A stretch of DNA of 64,000 bases, taken from assembly GCF_002443255.2 (NCBI RefSeq), contig NW_019211455.1, positions 56,920,671-56,984,670 on the forward strand, read 5' to 3'. The stretch is from Varroa destructor (lineage: Eukaryota; Arthropoda; Arachnida; Mesostigmata; Varroidae). The position numbers and the translations under genes are program-made. The notes beneath the pieces were generated by a model. That model worked only from the letters and a program-made list of their open reading frames with translations, was not told the DNA's origin and did no database searches. Each line of letters begins with the position of its first letter. The first letter of the stretch is position 1. Shown here in pieces: positions 12,860 through 22,929 of the stretch.

Positions 12860-12974
12860 CGTTTTCAACGACAATCACCGCTGTACACGAGGACTGAACA
12901 TCTTCACAGCCGAATATTCGACAAAGCGTCGCACTGGTGATTCACCAGTCGCGTCATTATGTCGTCGCTACCGG
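12860..12974 (+). other. Neuroligin 5' untranslated part of first recognised exon
   Basis: A strong splice acceptor (pyrimidine run ending TTCTTTCAG at 12851-12859) precedes this stretch. The first coding exon therefore appears to be spliced to at least one upstream untranslated exon that I could not locate. An in-frame ATG at 12804 lies inside the presumed intron, so the ATG at 12975 is preferred. It is the first ATG in frame after the acceptor. Confidence 0.6.
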
Positions 12975-13608
12975 ATGGAGGCTAGATGCCTGAAAATGCT
13001 TTTCGGTCCTGTCGCAGTCCTACTTCCTTGGCTGCCAGCCCGCGCCTCAGTTTCTGAGACGGGGGCTAGAGCCCTGATCAGTGGCTGCAACAGTATCCGT
13101 CTATTACTCGTCTTTACCCTGCTTCTATTTGGTGACATCTGCAGCGGGTTGGGCGGCACTAGCACCTCGTTTAGCTTCGGATCAAGCAGCGGGTCAACCT
13201 CTTCCTATCTACCTCCGCACTGGCTGAGTTGGAACAAAAGTATCCGCACGGTGCAAGTGGCACAGGGAGTTCTACGAGGCCGAGTGCTCTCCGTTCGATC
13301 GCCGGTCACGGTGAGCACCAGGCTTCGGGACGTCGAAGTGTTCCTCGGAGTCCCGTACGCTGCACCGCCAACGGGTCGACTACGCTTTCACCCACCACAG
13401 CCGCCCGCAAATTGGGAAGGGGAACGCGAACTAACCAAGATGCCTCCCTCGTGCATACAGGCCTTCCCAAATATATCCGGCGGCGAGGAACAGCTCAGCG
13501 CCCGAATGTCCACCGCACGACTTAACTACCTGCGTAAGATGAGGTCTGTTGTCGATGGAAGCCATCAGAGTGAGGACTGCCTTTACCTCAACATCTATGT
13601 CCCAGCAA
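12975..13608 (+). CDS. Neuroligin exon 1: signal and start of esterase domain
   Basis: Encodes residues 1-211 plus one base. A Leu-rich segment (residues about 41-56, RLLLVFTLLLFGD) and an earlier one (9-24) precede a Ser/Gly-rich spacer. Then come the type-B carboxylesterase signatures VFLGVPYAAPPTGRLRF and SEDCLYLNIYVP. The segment MSTARLNYLRKM before the latter is typical of invertebrate neuroligins rather than of esterases. It ends at a GTGAGT donor (13609). Confidence 0.93.
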
Positions 13609-16600
13609 GTGAGTGTGATTGATATGGTATTATACTTATAGGCTTAGAGAACAATCTTGTAAAAAAAATAAATAACAGTTCGATTTCCGAGTGGCCGACA
13701 CACATGTTAATCGTATATGATAAGTCGCGGTGTAGTGGAAAAGTGTCTAAGTCTTCCACTATCGAGGATTATTAGTGACTTCGATGCCTCACGTTCGCGC
13801 GATCCAGTGTAGATAACAGCGCTAGATCGTATTATACTCGTATAATCCTTAAGGCATCTGCTGTGAATTTAAATTTAAGACGTGCAATAAGATGACTGGA
13901 AGGGTCAGCTATAATGGATGAATGGATTCGTCTAACGAAAGCTGGGCGCTCGGCTGATAGATAGCATGAACGCATTGTTCATTTTTCAGCGTTGCAGATG
14001 TCGGAAAGTCGTCAATTGCCAGTTCTGGTAGTGTTATCGGCGGGTGACTCGTATTCGTGGGGCAGCGGAAATCATGTAGATGGCTCATTAACGGCTGCCT
14101 ATTCGAATGTAATTGTAGTTTCTATTAACTATCGGCTCGGAGTCCTCGGTAAGTTAGCCAAACGTCACAACACAGCTAGACTGTTAAGTTTGCTTAGTCT
14201 ATGAATAAAACTTGAACGATGCTTGAGAACTATGCTCGACTGCTATATTTGAAGTTTGCAATGATTTTTATCGCAGTTATCGATGTCACAGTCATCTTCA
14301 TCTGGCTAACGGCAATCGTGGTAACTCTGCCAGTAGACGTATAACTAAAACTATTTGAAGTGAACAGCACCGAACCTTATTTTATTAGTCTTCATTTTGG
14401 AACTTGAGCTCTCTTTCAAAACCGAAGAGTAAAAAAATTACACCAGACATTCTAACATACACGAACTTCTTAATTTCGTACCATTTTTACGACATACTAC
14501 CTTTTCATGATCGTTATCAATACGTTATCACACTGAACACAGGGACACACCAAGAGACCAACTCCGGGTTTAAAAGCACAACACTAATTGACCAGCACAT
14601 CCGGAAAACGCAATGACATCTGCCACTTCTTATCAAATACTCGTCTAAAACGCTAATTTGATTACCTCACTCCTACAAAGGTCGTGACTGCTTAGATCTC
14701 TGTTGAGGTTATAAACGCCATTCGATCATGGCCATGGTGCCATAAAGGGCTTGTGGGCCTGCTGTCGATGTTGGACCGGTGGTGATGATGATGAGTGGTT
14801 TTCTCCGCTGGCGTGATCACCTTTTCTTATTCGACCTTTTCGTTGTGTAGGTTTTCTGTCTTCAGGTAGTCCTTCGTCGTTCTCAAATGTGGGACTTCAA
14901 GACCAGTTGATCGCTTTACGCTGGCTACGAACCAATCTAGGAGCATTTGGGGGTGACCGGGACAAAGTGACCTTAGCGGGAGCAGGACGTGCCGCTGCCA
15001 TGGCACACCTGTTAGCGATTAACGCACGAGCTGCCGGTAAGTACAGCCAACAGTATATCGGAAAAATCAAAACTATATACGCATACATAAATATGAGCGA
15101 GAACACACTGAAACGCATGGAGCGGTATTCATCGACAAGGTAATGCAGAAGGAGACATTGAACTTTTTTTAAATTCTCATTCTCTATTTCTTCGTATTAT
15201 TCACGAGATAGTAATGCTAACGATTTTCCATTCGTAATGTAACGCAAAGCTTAACATCAACACCCTCTGTATCTATGTCCTTGTTAATTCTTTAGCTAAC
15301 CAAGTTGGATTTAAGGGAAGTAAACGAAGATAAACAAAGGCAAATATATTTGGCTCGACAGAGCTGAGATACAATGGATTGATTGAATTTTACATGAGCT
15401 TGTTTCAAACGGCCGAAGCTACCACCATCAAGTTAGCAAATGTGGGATTTTAAATAACTTCAACCATAAAATAGATAGTTTCTTCCAAGGCTACTGTCTT
15501 AAATAAAGTTTCAAATGCATTTCTACGATAGCCGGTCTAACAGATGCACGCACATCTACTTATTGAACGTTTTGGCTACAAGTAAACGTCACTAACTATT
15601 CAATTAATTAAATTGTGATTAAGCGATTCTGGGTACATTTATCTCAAAAAGGGTGTTGTTGACCCACTTTTTTTTTCCACCGAGTCCGACGGAGTCGAAT
15701 GACTTATGGCGGCTAAATAATTGCAAAGCTTAAAAGTCAGCAGTATCATTTTTTGCCGAGTTAACGCTAGCGGCTCTATGTGTGGTCGCTTAACCAAGCG
15801 TGTACTGCAATTACTAAAAATTACGTACAACTTAACTATACAATGCTCTAATGGACGATACAATGAACACTTATTATATTAATCAGAGCTTTACACCTCT
15901 GCTACTTAATTCCAGATTTGCTACGGCGCCTAGTGCTAGTTGGCGGTAGTGCGTTATCTTCATGGGCCGTTTGCACTGACGGACCAGAACAGACATTGCT
16001 GTTGGCGCGAGCGTTGGGCTGCAAATCTGAACGTACTAGTTCGTCATTAGAATCACCAATGGAGTGTTTCAGGGAGAGTCCTGTCGAAGAGCTTGTAAGA
16101 GCTTCGTTAACTCTTCAAGTACCGGATCACCTTTGCGGGCCATTCGGTCCCACCCCGGATGGAGATATGGTCCCTATAGATGTGTACGAAGCGTCACATC
16201 CAGAGGGACGCCAGATACCATTTTCACAAATTGACCTTGTCGTAGGCGTTACTAAATGGGAAAGTCTACAACTGTTTAATGACTACCAGCGTGTTCATGG
16301 AATCGAAGTACGTATCGGAGAATCGTCAAGAACAAGACAGATTGAAAAGAGCAGTCCCTCTAGTGCACATTTGTTCGTACCATGTAAATGTCAAAATTAA
16401 CCTTTGCAATAAGCGTGTGGACAGCAAAAAGCACGTAATTTTATCAACCTCACTACAACCGTACTGTTGAATTCAAACGACATTGTTTTTTTTTTTTTCG
16501 AGACTTCAAATCAGCACTTAAATATTAGGCTAATACGATTGGAAATCCTGATCAATTTCACTTGTTGAAAACTTCTGGTAACAAAAAGTCTAGAAATAAC

Positions 16601-19600
16601 CTAGATTTACGGAAACTAACATAACTCCTCGTAACTGTACTCGTATCCGCTTTCTTTCAGCTCTCTTTTAAAGAGAAGACCCTACGAACGTTGATTCGCA
16701 ATCTTTTTGTGTACCATCAAAACGAGATATTGTTTTCAGTGTCGAATGAGTATACGAATTGGTCCCGGGGTGAGTCGTCGACGCTTGATATACTTCAAGA
16801 TACCGCTGACGCTTTATCAGATTCGACGGTCGTGGCGCCTGCAATTGAGGTCACGGCGCTACACTCCCATCTAACAGCTACTGGGTAAGATTCAGAAGGA
16901 AATGGCACTGCGGTGAAAATATATAATGAATGAAAATGAGTATTATTATCATAAACACGATTCCTTTTATCTCCCTCTTTCTATTTGTTTGTAGCAAAAT
17001 TCAGCGCTCAACGCATCTATTCGTATTTTCGTATCAGAGCAGCAACTGCGATTATAGTCATCTGTATACCTGTACGCCGGGGGCAGAAGATGCGTTTAAT
17101 TTCCTTCTTGGGGTGCCGCTACTTGATGCGCTCCCTAGTGTCAACTACAGCCGTCAGGATATGCAAGTCTCTGAGCTCATGCTCAACTATATCAGCAATT
17201 TCCTACGGACAGGGTGAGCGTTTAAATAAAGTAGACAGTACACGCAAGGATATATAGCCATATGTAGGTCCGTGGATCAGCAAAACAATCGGAAGCTAGA
17301 CATGACGTTTTTTGACCAGGAATACGCAACACCACTAGCCAGCATATCACACTGGCGCTGAAGACGTACTTCTGCATGAACATGCTACAACATATAGATA
17401 TATATATATATATAGATATACAGAAACATTTAGCGAGTACAGATTTACGTATGTACTTATGCGTCCCACGCCTGAGCAGACAGCCAAATTCGAGCACGAT
17501 CGAGACGTTTGAAACGGTAACTCAGGTGCGACCATCTCGACCAGTCACCGAGGAAATCTCCTGGCCACCGTACGAGTCCGTGCATGGAATCTATCTATTA
17601 GTTGGTAAGTCACGGTTGGCCTAATGCACGACCTCTAGTTTCACCGGCTCTTAAACAAAAGGCCTTACGTTCGCAATCGTAACTAAAAAATTGACGATTC
17701 ATTTATCTCTTAAATTCGTCAACTAACTCCATTTCGTTACTTCCGGAGTCGCTGTTCATATTTAGCTGTGTCAATCTTTAGCCTTCTCCTTATATCTGCG
17801 CACAGATACCAAACCACGTTCACTACAACATTTCGAGGCTCATCGAATGTCATTGTGGAATCGACTCATACCTGCGCTGCATCGGCCCGACATCGTTGAT
17901 AGTAACGGTACTCTCGTAATGGTCGGTGACGACGAGCTAGACATCAGTGAAAATCGAAAAGGAAACAATGATGCCTCGGAGGGGCTCACTTTTCCCCGCG
18001 GTTATCCGCTTTCGCAGAGCCCATTCGTATTCCGGTTACCTTCTCTCGTCACGCTACAATCGACATCGCAGCCTCAACAATCGATACAACCACGACGCGT
18101 AGCTTTCGGTAAGACTGGCCAGTCATTTTCAATAAAAGATTAATACGGCGCCTTTTTTGCTACGCTAATAGTTTTCGCTTACCTTTCTTCAGTTTTGCTT
18201 CCTAGTCATTACCATCAGTAAAAGTATTATAATAACCCACACTGTGCTGACATTTTCTATACCTAATGAGTGTAGATCCTGCGTTGATGGCTCCAGTATC
18301 CTCGCCCATGCCTCCTTCGGAGTCCCCGTCGGGCAACAGCGCGACTGTTTCAACGCCGTTGGACCAGATTATGCTGTCTCTCGAGAGTCTGGCTTCGGGA
18401 CCCTATTCGAAGGCATTGTTCATCACGATAGCCGTCGGCTGTTCTCTGCTTGTCGTTAATATATTGGTTTTTGCTGGAACATATTATCAGCATCGAACAG
18501 AATCAGATCATCACCAAAAAAATAGGAAGACCCAGCACCGAGTAAGTCATGCGATCGAACGACCGTTAGCTATAGATGAACATCTTTTCTTACGCTATAT
18601 AGCATTCTTCAACGGTGATCGCGTTCAACCATACGGATCGCGTTTATCGGACGAGTGACACACTATCGACCGACTATCGTTCTATATGTTCGTATCTGTC
18701 GTACGTTATCACCTCCCTATGAAACTCGAGGGGGTTAATTAGGAATTATATAGTTCTTACATGTGCGTGCTCCTCGTTTGTAAGTTTGTACTCTATTTTT
18801 GCACAAGGAGAATTAGGCAAAAGTTGTTAGTAGCTTAGCTGTACGTGTACGGCGAAATTGTGATGATTGTATGAAATAATTCATTATCCAGCAGTTAAAA
18901 AACCAAGACAGGGTGTTCAGTCAGCCTGTCGAATCAAAATTTCGGTTCGAAACGGCTGTGGCGGAGGGGTCGAAGCTCGAATTAGGTGAGAATAGTGTGA
19001 CATCAAATGCCTTTTATTAAATTGGCTACCTTTTTACTTCTTAGTAAGTTTAAGGCGATGAGACAAACTTCAAGAGGTCGCCAAAGTATTTTATAGCATC
19101 ATTTGCGTCGCCAGCGATCCCGTATAAGCTCGAATCATCGCGTAGCTAATGCGAGGCTTTTCCATGTATTAAAATTGTAGTTGATAGTACAGAAAATAGC
19201 GTACCAAATCTGGGACTAAGTACCGAAATTGGGCGGATATGTTAGCGTATGTTAGTCATGGTACGTTAGTTTCTGCTTTCCTACATCATGTTAGCAGCAT
19301 CACTAAGTTGCCCCTCATAACTCATATATTCACATATATGAGATCTTTGGTCCCCAGTCATTCTTTATTATTTGTTTTGTAAGTATCGATCTACATTCCT
19401 ATCATATCACAAAATAAGGTGCGCCATTTTTAACTTCACCTCAAGTTCCACGTTTGGTACCCGCCTAATACTAATATACATATACATTAAAGTGTACGAA
19501 AAGGCCAGAATACGATATGTAAACTAAAAAACAATTTGTTTTGACCCTACTACATTCATTGAGCTTCAATGAAACTCAGCAGTAAATGAGTCAATATGAA

Positions 19601-22600
19601 ATATTGAAATTTCTGATTTTACATAATGGCACACATCTGTGTTATGATAGATCTATCTAATAATAATATCCCTGCCGTTACAGGAGGGCATCAGAAATGT
19701 AGAGCACAAGATGCCAGCCACTTGTGCAGGACATGACTCGCCAATGATGTTTCATCTACAGCTCACGGAAAAGGCCTCGCAGAAAAGCAACGGAAACTAC
19801 AATGTACAAATGTTTTTATCTATACTATTCTAGATAAATACATAATTTAGTCAGCTGTGATGTATATTTGTTTTATTCTATTCTAATCTTCACTCAAATT
19901 TTGCGTCGTATTTATTTGACAGCATGTCGAATTTACAAATGATGAGGTGCAACTGGGAATAATTAACTTGTACAATCTTGGAGAAGGACATCAGTTATTA
20001 GCTGAACTTACCGATGTCACAGCGTCACCTCTACAGGTAAAACTGAGATATCTTTTAGATCAGTAGTGAAATGTTAGTTAGCTTGCCTTTTGGTAAACGA
20101 TCGTAAAAAAGTAGGTACTTTCATTGGCCGGACGTAGCTACAGACATGCTTTCTACCTGAGTGAATATTAAGCGCCCAGTTTTTTTTTTAAGTAAACCGA
20201 TAATTTTTCTTAATATTAACAAAATTGTAGTTTTTTACCGTCTGTAACGACATACTGCAAATGTTCTGGGCTACAATGTGAAACAATTCCTGTATGGCGC
20301 TGCCAGGTCTTCAGTAAAAACATATAAATTCAGGGCATCGTCTCATGTGGCCTGGATTAGATAGATAATATGGAAGCAGTATTTTTGAAACCTGTATTTC
20401 TCCTACCTAAGACATAGTATTAATAAAACTATTAAGTGACAATCGTGGTCGTTTCTATTATTCTACGTCAGCTATTATTATACTGCGTTTAACTTAAAAA
20501 TAACCTTAAAAATGTTTAATATCGTGTTGTTAAGTAGCTATCATTCCGCATGGGAATCACACGAAACGGTGGCAGTAGTACTAAAAATGAGGACTTTTTC
20601 TTTGACCGAATGCATTGTGTATTAAATTAGACGTAGACAAACCCAAGACAACGAACAAGAGAAAGCTAATTTAATTAGTATCATAGCAGACATTAGAAGA
20701 AGACTGAAAAACCCTATACAGATTTTTCTCTATATTAAAGGCGGAGTTCGCGGCGTGGGAAAAAATGCTCGATTTTAGCTGATCCTGTACATTTTTTCTG
20801 CCTGTTTTATAAGTTTACAATAAACTACCTTTACCGATTTTCTGCGATTTGGTTACCGATCACGAATGATTTTTTCGCTTACACCCAAACTATTGCGCCA
20901 AATAGAGCCTAACCTAAATTCTATTGGACGTCGTGATAAGGTAGCGACACCATAATTATTTCAGGCCAAGTGATATATTTTTGTATTTTTTAGTAAACTG
21001 ATTTTCAACAAATCCATTGGATTTCCATAGTATATTTTGAGAGAGACGTTTATTTAAACCCTTCCTGCACAGACTGCCTCTCGAAGACATGGCACGTAAT
21101 TGTATTTTTGTTCCCTAAGGTTCGAGTCCACCAGCAGCACAATGTGACCGTGACGAACCGTTCTTTAAATAACCTTCATTACTATTCAGACCAATTCCTG
21201 TGTATTCGCTTGTTCGGACATAAAACTCTCTACTTGGTTTTTGGAACTAGGACAAGTTTTTGGAATTCTAAGGCTAGCTATCGTCGTTTGGTAATATCAA
21301 AGCCATAAACCTAAGATTGACGAAAGTATACATTGATTAATATAGTAAAATATAACACAATAGTTGATTAATTACTAATTATTATTATTATCGTCAAATT
21401 TCCCAATGGAACAGGAGGACACCGGCCCCGAAAATGAACAGTTAATGCGGCCTTTACTTGGAAATTTTAATATTCGGCAAGCAGACGCCACCTCAGAGGC
21501 CCGAGGCAACATCAATGCGATGAGTGCTTACAAAGAGCCTGACTATCAAAATATAGCTGAAACCAACCAAAGGTAAGTTCTACGTAGCTATCAGTTTTGG
21601 GTGTATTGATATGGAGAACCGTGTGCCTCTAGAATATGCTATTAACATGATGTGGCATAAAAAAGCTATGAAAAGCATAACAAATGAATGGATTCAACGG
21701 TGTATTGGGTTGGCTAAAAGGCAGTGGAGGTTTTTAAAATGTTCCGCTTTTCTTTGCATGTCCCTTTATTTGGCCACATCTATACACCACGCAAGAGCGC
21801 CTTCTTTCCACGATAATGTGAAGTACGTCTGTTTGCTAAACGGAATGGTTTTTTTTTAAGTTAAAACTCGAAATATGGCCGTTTCAAATGAAAAAAAAAT
21901 CATTGACGTCGAAAACATGCGAACGCAGCCATATTCGTACTTTGTAGAATATGAACTGCGCGCGTGAGAGGATGAATCATGCTGAGTTTAAAGACGGCAT
22001 CTGGATGAGACACCGAAGATATATTACGCACCAATTGACTGACTATCTGGGTCGATGACTCGATGAGATTTACTTAAAACCTCCGGGCATCTGTACCCCG
22101 TAAACTAAGTAAAGGGTGCAAGAAAACACGCTTTACCATTGTTACTGAATATCTCACTTTGCACCTATTACATGCGGATTTTCCGATAGAAAAAAATCGG
22201 TAAATCAGGCAAACTTAGCGTTGCCCATGATTAATGTCACACATAGCAAAGGTCGTTAAGGCCACCCTGCAAGAATTTCAGTGGGAGGTTTCTCTGCACT
22301 CAATTTATTCTGCAGACCTTGCGCCGACAGATCACCGCCTTTTCCGAGCACTGGAAAACCAAATTAATAATATATAGAGGACAACGTGGAGGTGTCAAAA
22401 ACAAATTCCCCAACCCCGGATCTGAACATTTTTTGATCTGGGATTGAAGAACAGATCTGAAAAGTGACTGATCGATAAAAAAAAATAGTCGCAATGAGAT
22501 CGATAACTTGTTGATGCGATTCGAAAGTAATCCGGAAAGAAAAACTACAATTACTTTTTTGTGACATGCGAGAATAAAGCTCCGTTAGCCCCTATGAAGT

Positions 22601-22730
22601 GAAAACATTTTGACAAAAATTAGAATAAATCTAATGCAAACATGTGTTTTTATTTAATAACCTACTTATTATTTGCTTATTTTTCAGCCTAGACATCCCT
22701 AGCACGAACACTAGTGAAACAACGGTCTGA
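12975..22730 (+). CDS. Neuroligin-like postsynaptic adhesion protein (12 coding exons)
   Basis: Neuroligins are type I membrane proteins that bind presynaptic neurexins through an inactive cholinesterase-like ectodomain. Twelve exons join with matching phases into 940 codons. Residues 1-60 hold one or two hydrophobic stretches that can serve as signal peptide. The esterase fold runs from about 75 to 690, with FLGVPYAAPPTGRLRF and EDCLYLNIYVP in exon 1, INYRLGVLGFLS across exons 2-3 and FGGDRDKVTL in exon 3. The nucleophile elbow G-x-S-x-G is GAGRA (Gly 310 for Ser), the oxyanion HG is AG, and the HG(E/D) histidine region reads TPGAED, so no hydrolase activity is expected. The membrane helix is at about 794-817 (ITIAVGCSLLVVNIL, nearly the neuroligin consensus). 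A 123-residue tail ends in TTV, a class I PDZ ligand. I do not assign a numbered paralogue. Confidence 0.93.
13990..14148 (+). CDS. Neuroligin exon 2: oxyanion region
   Basis: The acceptor is TTTTTCAG and the donor GTAAGT. It encodes residues 212-264 including PVLVVLSAGDSYSWGSGNHV and VSINYRLGVLG. In active esterases the VLV-x-x-HGG segment forms the oxyanion hole. Neuroligins carry HGES, and here the His is Ala (SAGDS), a further departure. Confidence 0.93.
14851..15036 (+). CDS. Neuroligin exon 3: nucleophile elbow, catalytic Ser lost
   Basis: Encodes residues 265-326. The start at 14851 gives GFLSSGSPSS after VLG, matching the family GFLSTGD. A second in-frame acceptor 15 bases later (14866) would skip five residues. 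VGLQDQLIALRWLRTNLGAFGG is the helix leading to the nucleophile elbow, which reads GAGRA in place of G-x-S-x-G. The donor is GTAAGT at 15037. Confidence 0.92.
15916..16307 (+). CDS. Neuroligin exon 4: central ectodomain
   Basis: Encodes residues 327-457. It opens with LLRRLVLVGGSALSSWAV, equivalent to the neuroligin LF-x-R-x-x-L-(L/M)-SGSALSPWA. FGPTPDGDMVPID matches the FGP-V-DG-x-V-I-P segment and IDLVVGVTKWESLQLF the following strand. Cys residues in ALGCKSE and PMECFRE lie where a family disulfide is expected. The donor is GTACGT (16308). Reading through it stops at 16398. Confidence 0.92.
16661..16884 (+). CDS. Neuroligin exon 5
   Basis: A strong acceptor (TTTCTTTCAG) is in phase 0. Encodes residues 458-531: a helix ending IRNLFVYHQNEI, then YTNWSRGESSTLDILQDTAD and STVVAPAIEVTALHSHLT. 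This corresponds to the neuroligin segment with YTDW and the conserved VAPA block before the last esterase strands. The donor is GTAAGA. Confidence 0.92.
16995..17213 (+). CDS. Neuroligin exon 6: histidine region, catalytic His absent
   Basis: Encodes residues 532-604. HLFVFSYQSSNCDY matches Y-x-YVF-x-YQ of invertebrate neuroligins. TPGAEDAFNFLLGVPL aligns with VHGEDLPY-x-FG-x-P-L, with Pro near the place of the triad His. ELMLNYISNFLRTG matches the conserved helix before TG-x-P. An AG acceptor ten bases downstream (exon start 17005) is out of frame and rejected. The donor is GTGAGC. Confidence 0.92.
17480..17604 (+). CDS. Neuroligin exon 7
   Basis: Encodes residues 605-646, beginning GQPNSS as in the family TG-x-PN. 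EEISWPPYESVHGIYLLVG corresponds to the W-x-x-Y-x-x-x-x-x-Y-L-x-(I/V)-G strand near the end of the ectodomain. The acceptor is CTGAGCAG and the donor GTAAGT. Confidence 0.9.
17806..18108 (+). CDS. Neuroligin exon 8: end of esterase fold and stalk
   Basis: Encodes residues 647-747. TKPRSLQHFEAHRMSLWNRL matches K-P-R-x-x-x-HY-x-x-x-x-x-A-x-W-x-x-x-(L/V)-P and closes the esterase-like domain. The remaining 75 residues are acidic, then Ser/Gln/Pro-rich, and form the low-complexity juxtamembrane stalk. The donor is GTAAGA. Confidence 0.9.
18276..18541 (+). CDS. Neuroligin exon 9: stalk, transmembrane helix, basic stop-transfer
   Basis: Encodes residues 748-836. After a Pro/Ser-rich stalk the sequence GPYSKALFITIAVGCSLLVV continues the helix to FAGTYYQ. 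It is followed by a His/Lys/Arg-rich cytoplasmic stop-transfer. The TIAVGCSLL core is diagnostic of neuroligins. The donor is GTAAGT at 18542. Without splicing there, the frame runs 38 more codons to a stop at 18656. Confidence 0.93.
19923..20036 (+). CDS. Neuroligin exon 10: cytoplasmic tail
   Basis: A 114-base, phase 0 exon between a TTTGACAG acceptor and a CAG-GTAAAA donor, open throughout. Encodes residues 837-874, an acidic segment with TNDEVQLGIINLYNLGEGHQ. I see no clear similarity to vertebrate tails. It is accepted because it fits in phase between exons 9 and 11 and the joined frame ends in a PDZ ligand. Confidence 0.72.
21415..21572 (+). CDS. Neuroligin exon 11: cytoplasmic tail with PDY motif
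   Basis: The acceptor is GGAACAG and the donor AG-GTAAGT. Encodes residues 875-926 plus two bases. The sequence AYKEPDYQNIAE contains a Pro-Asp-Tyr triplet. Vertebrate neuroligin tails have PPDYTLA at a comparable place, within a gephyrin-binding motif whose Tyr is regulatory. The resemblance is short and may not mean shared function. Confidence 0.75.
21705..22575 (+). mobile_element. Decayed mariner transposon in neuroligin intron 11
   Basis: The left end at a TA reads TTGGGTTGGCTAAAAG, a classic mariner terminal inverted repeat. Near the right end CAATTACTTTTTTG is the matching inner repeat, with the outermost bases mutated. Between them the transposase is broken by stops and frameshifts. 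EIYLKPPG corresponds to the YELL-x-PG segment. CATGAT at 22226 followed by AKVVKATLQEFQWEV matches HDNA-x-PH-x-A-x-x-V-x-x-x-L-x-x-x-x-WEV. YSADLAPTDHRLFRAL is the diagnostic YSPDLAP-(S/T)-D-Y-x-LF, with the last catalytic Asp present. The Asp-Asp spacing of about 34 residues fits mariner D34D. At about 0.87 kb it is shorter than the usual 1.3 kb, so it is internally deleted and inactive. Confidence 0.85.
22688..22730 (+). CDS. Neuroligin exon 12: terminal micro-exon with PDZ ligand
   Basis: A strong acceptor (TTATTTTTCAG, ending 22687) is followed by 43 coding bases in the phase left by exon 11. They give SLDIPSTNTSETTV and a TGA at 22728-22730. A C-terminal Thr-x-Val is a class I PDZ ligand. 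Vertebrate neuroligins end TTRV and bind PSD-95-type scaffolds. Recovering this ending from an independent splice prediction supports the whole tail model. Confidence 0.82.
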
Positions 22731-22904
22731 GTTCGCTCGTGTTGTAAAGGCTGGACAGTATCCAACGGACAAATCACCTTTGTAAATATACAAAAAGAAA
22801 AACAAAGATGATGTCGTATTGTCTTGGGAGAGTTCTTCCCGATGATACATCTAGTTGAAAAACGTAACAAACATGTCGATGTATATATACTGTTATAGCA
22901 ATTG

Positions 22905-22910
22905 AATAAA
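22905..22910 (+). promoter_or_regulatory. Candidate poly(A) signal of neuroligin
   Basis: AATAAA lies 175 bases after the stop codon in an AT-rich stretch. It is the first canonical hexamer downstream of exon 12. Use is inferred, not shown. Confidence 0.45.
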
Positions 22911-22929
22911 TTAATTATTACATAATACG

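Noticed and set aside
12804..12974. Upstream in-frame ATG extending neuroligin by 57 codons
   Set aside because: The added part crosses a strong pyrimidine-rich acceptor at 12851-12859, so the ATG at 12804 is most likely intronic.
17005..17257. Alternative exon 6 start at the second AG (17004)
   Set aside because: It enters the other frame, destroys the conserved GAED and VPLLDA segments and would not join exon 7 in phase.
21611..21859. 82-codon plus frame after exon 11
   Set aside because: It runs across the left terminal repeat of the mariner element and does not match the transposase frame, so it is a chance frame.
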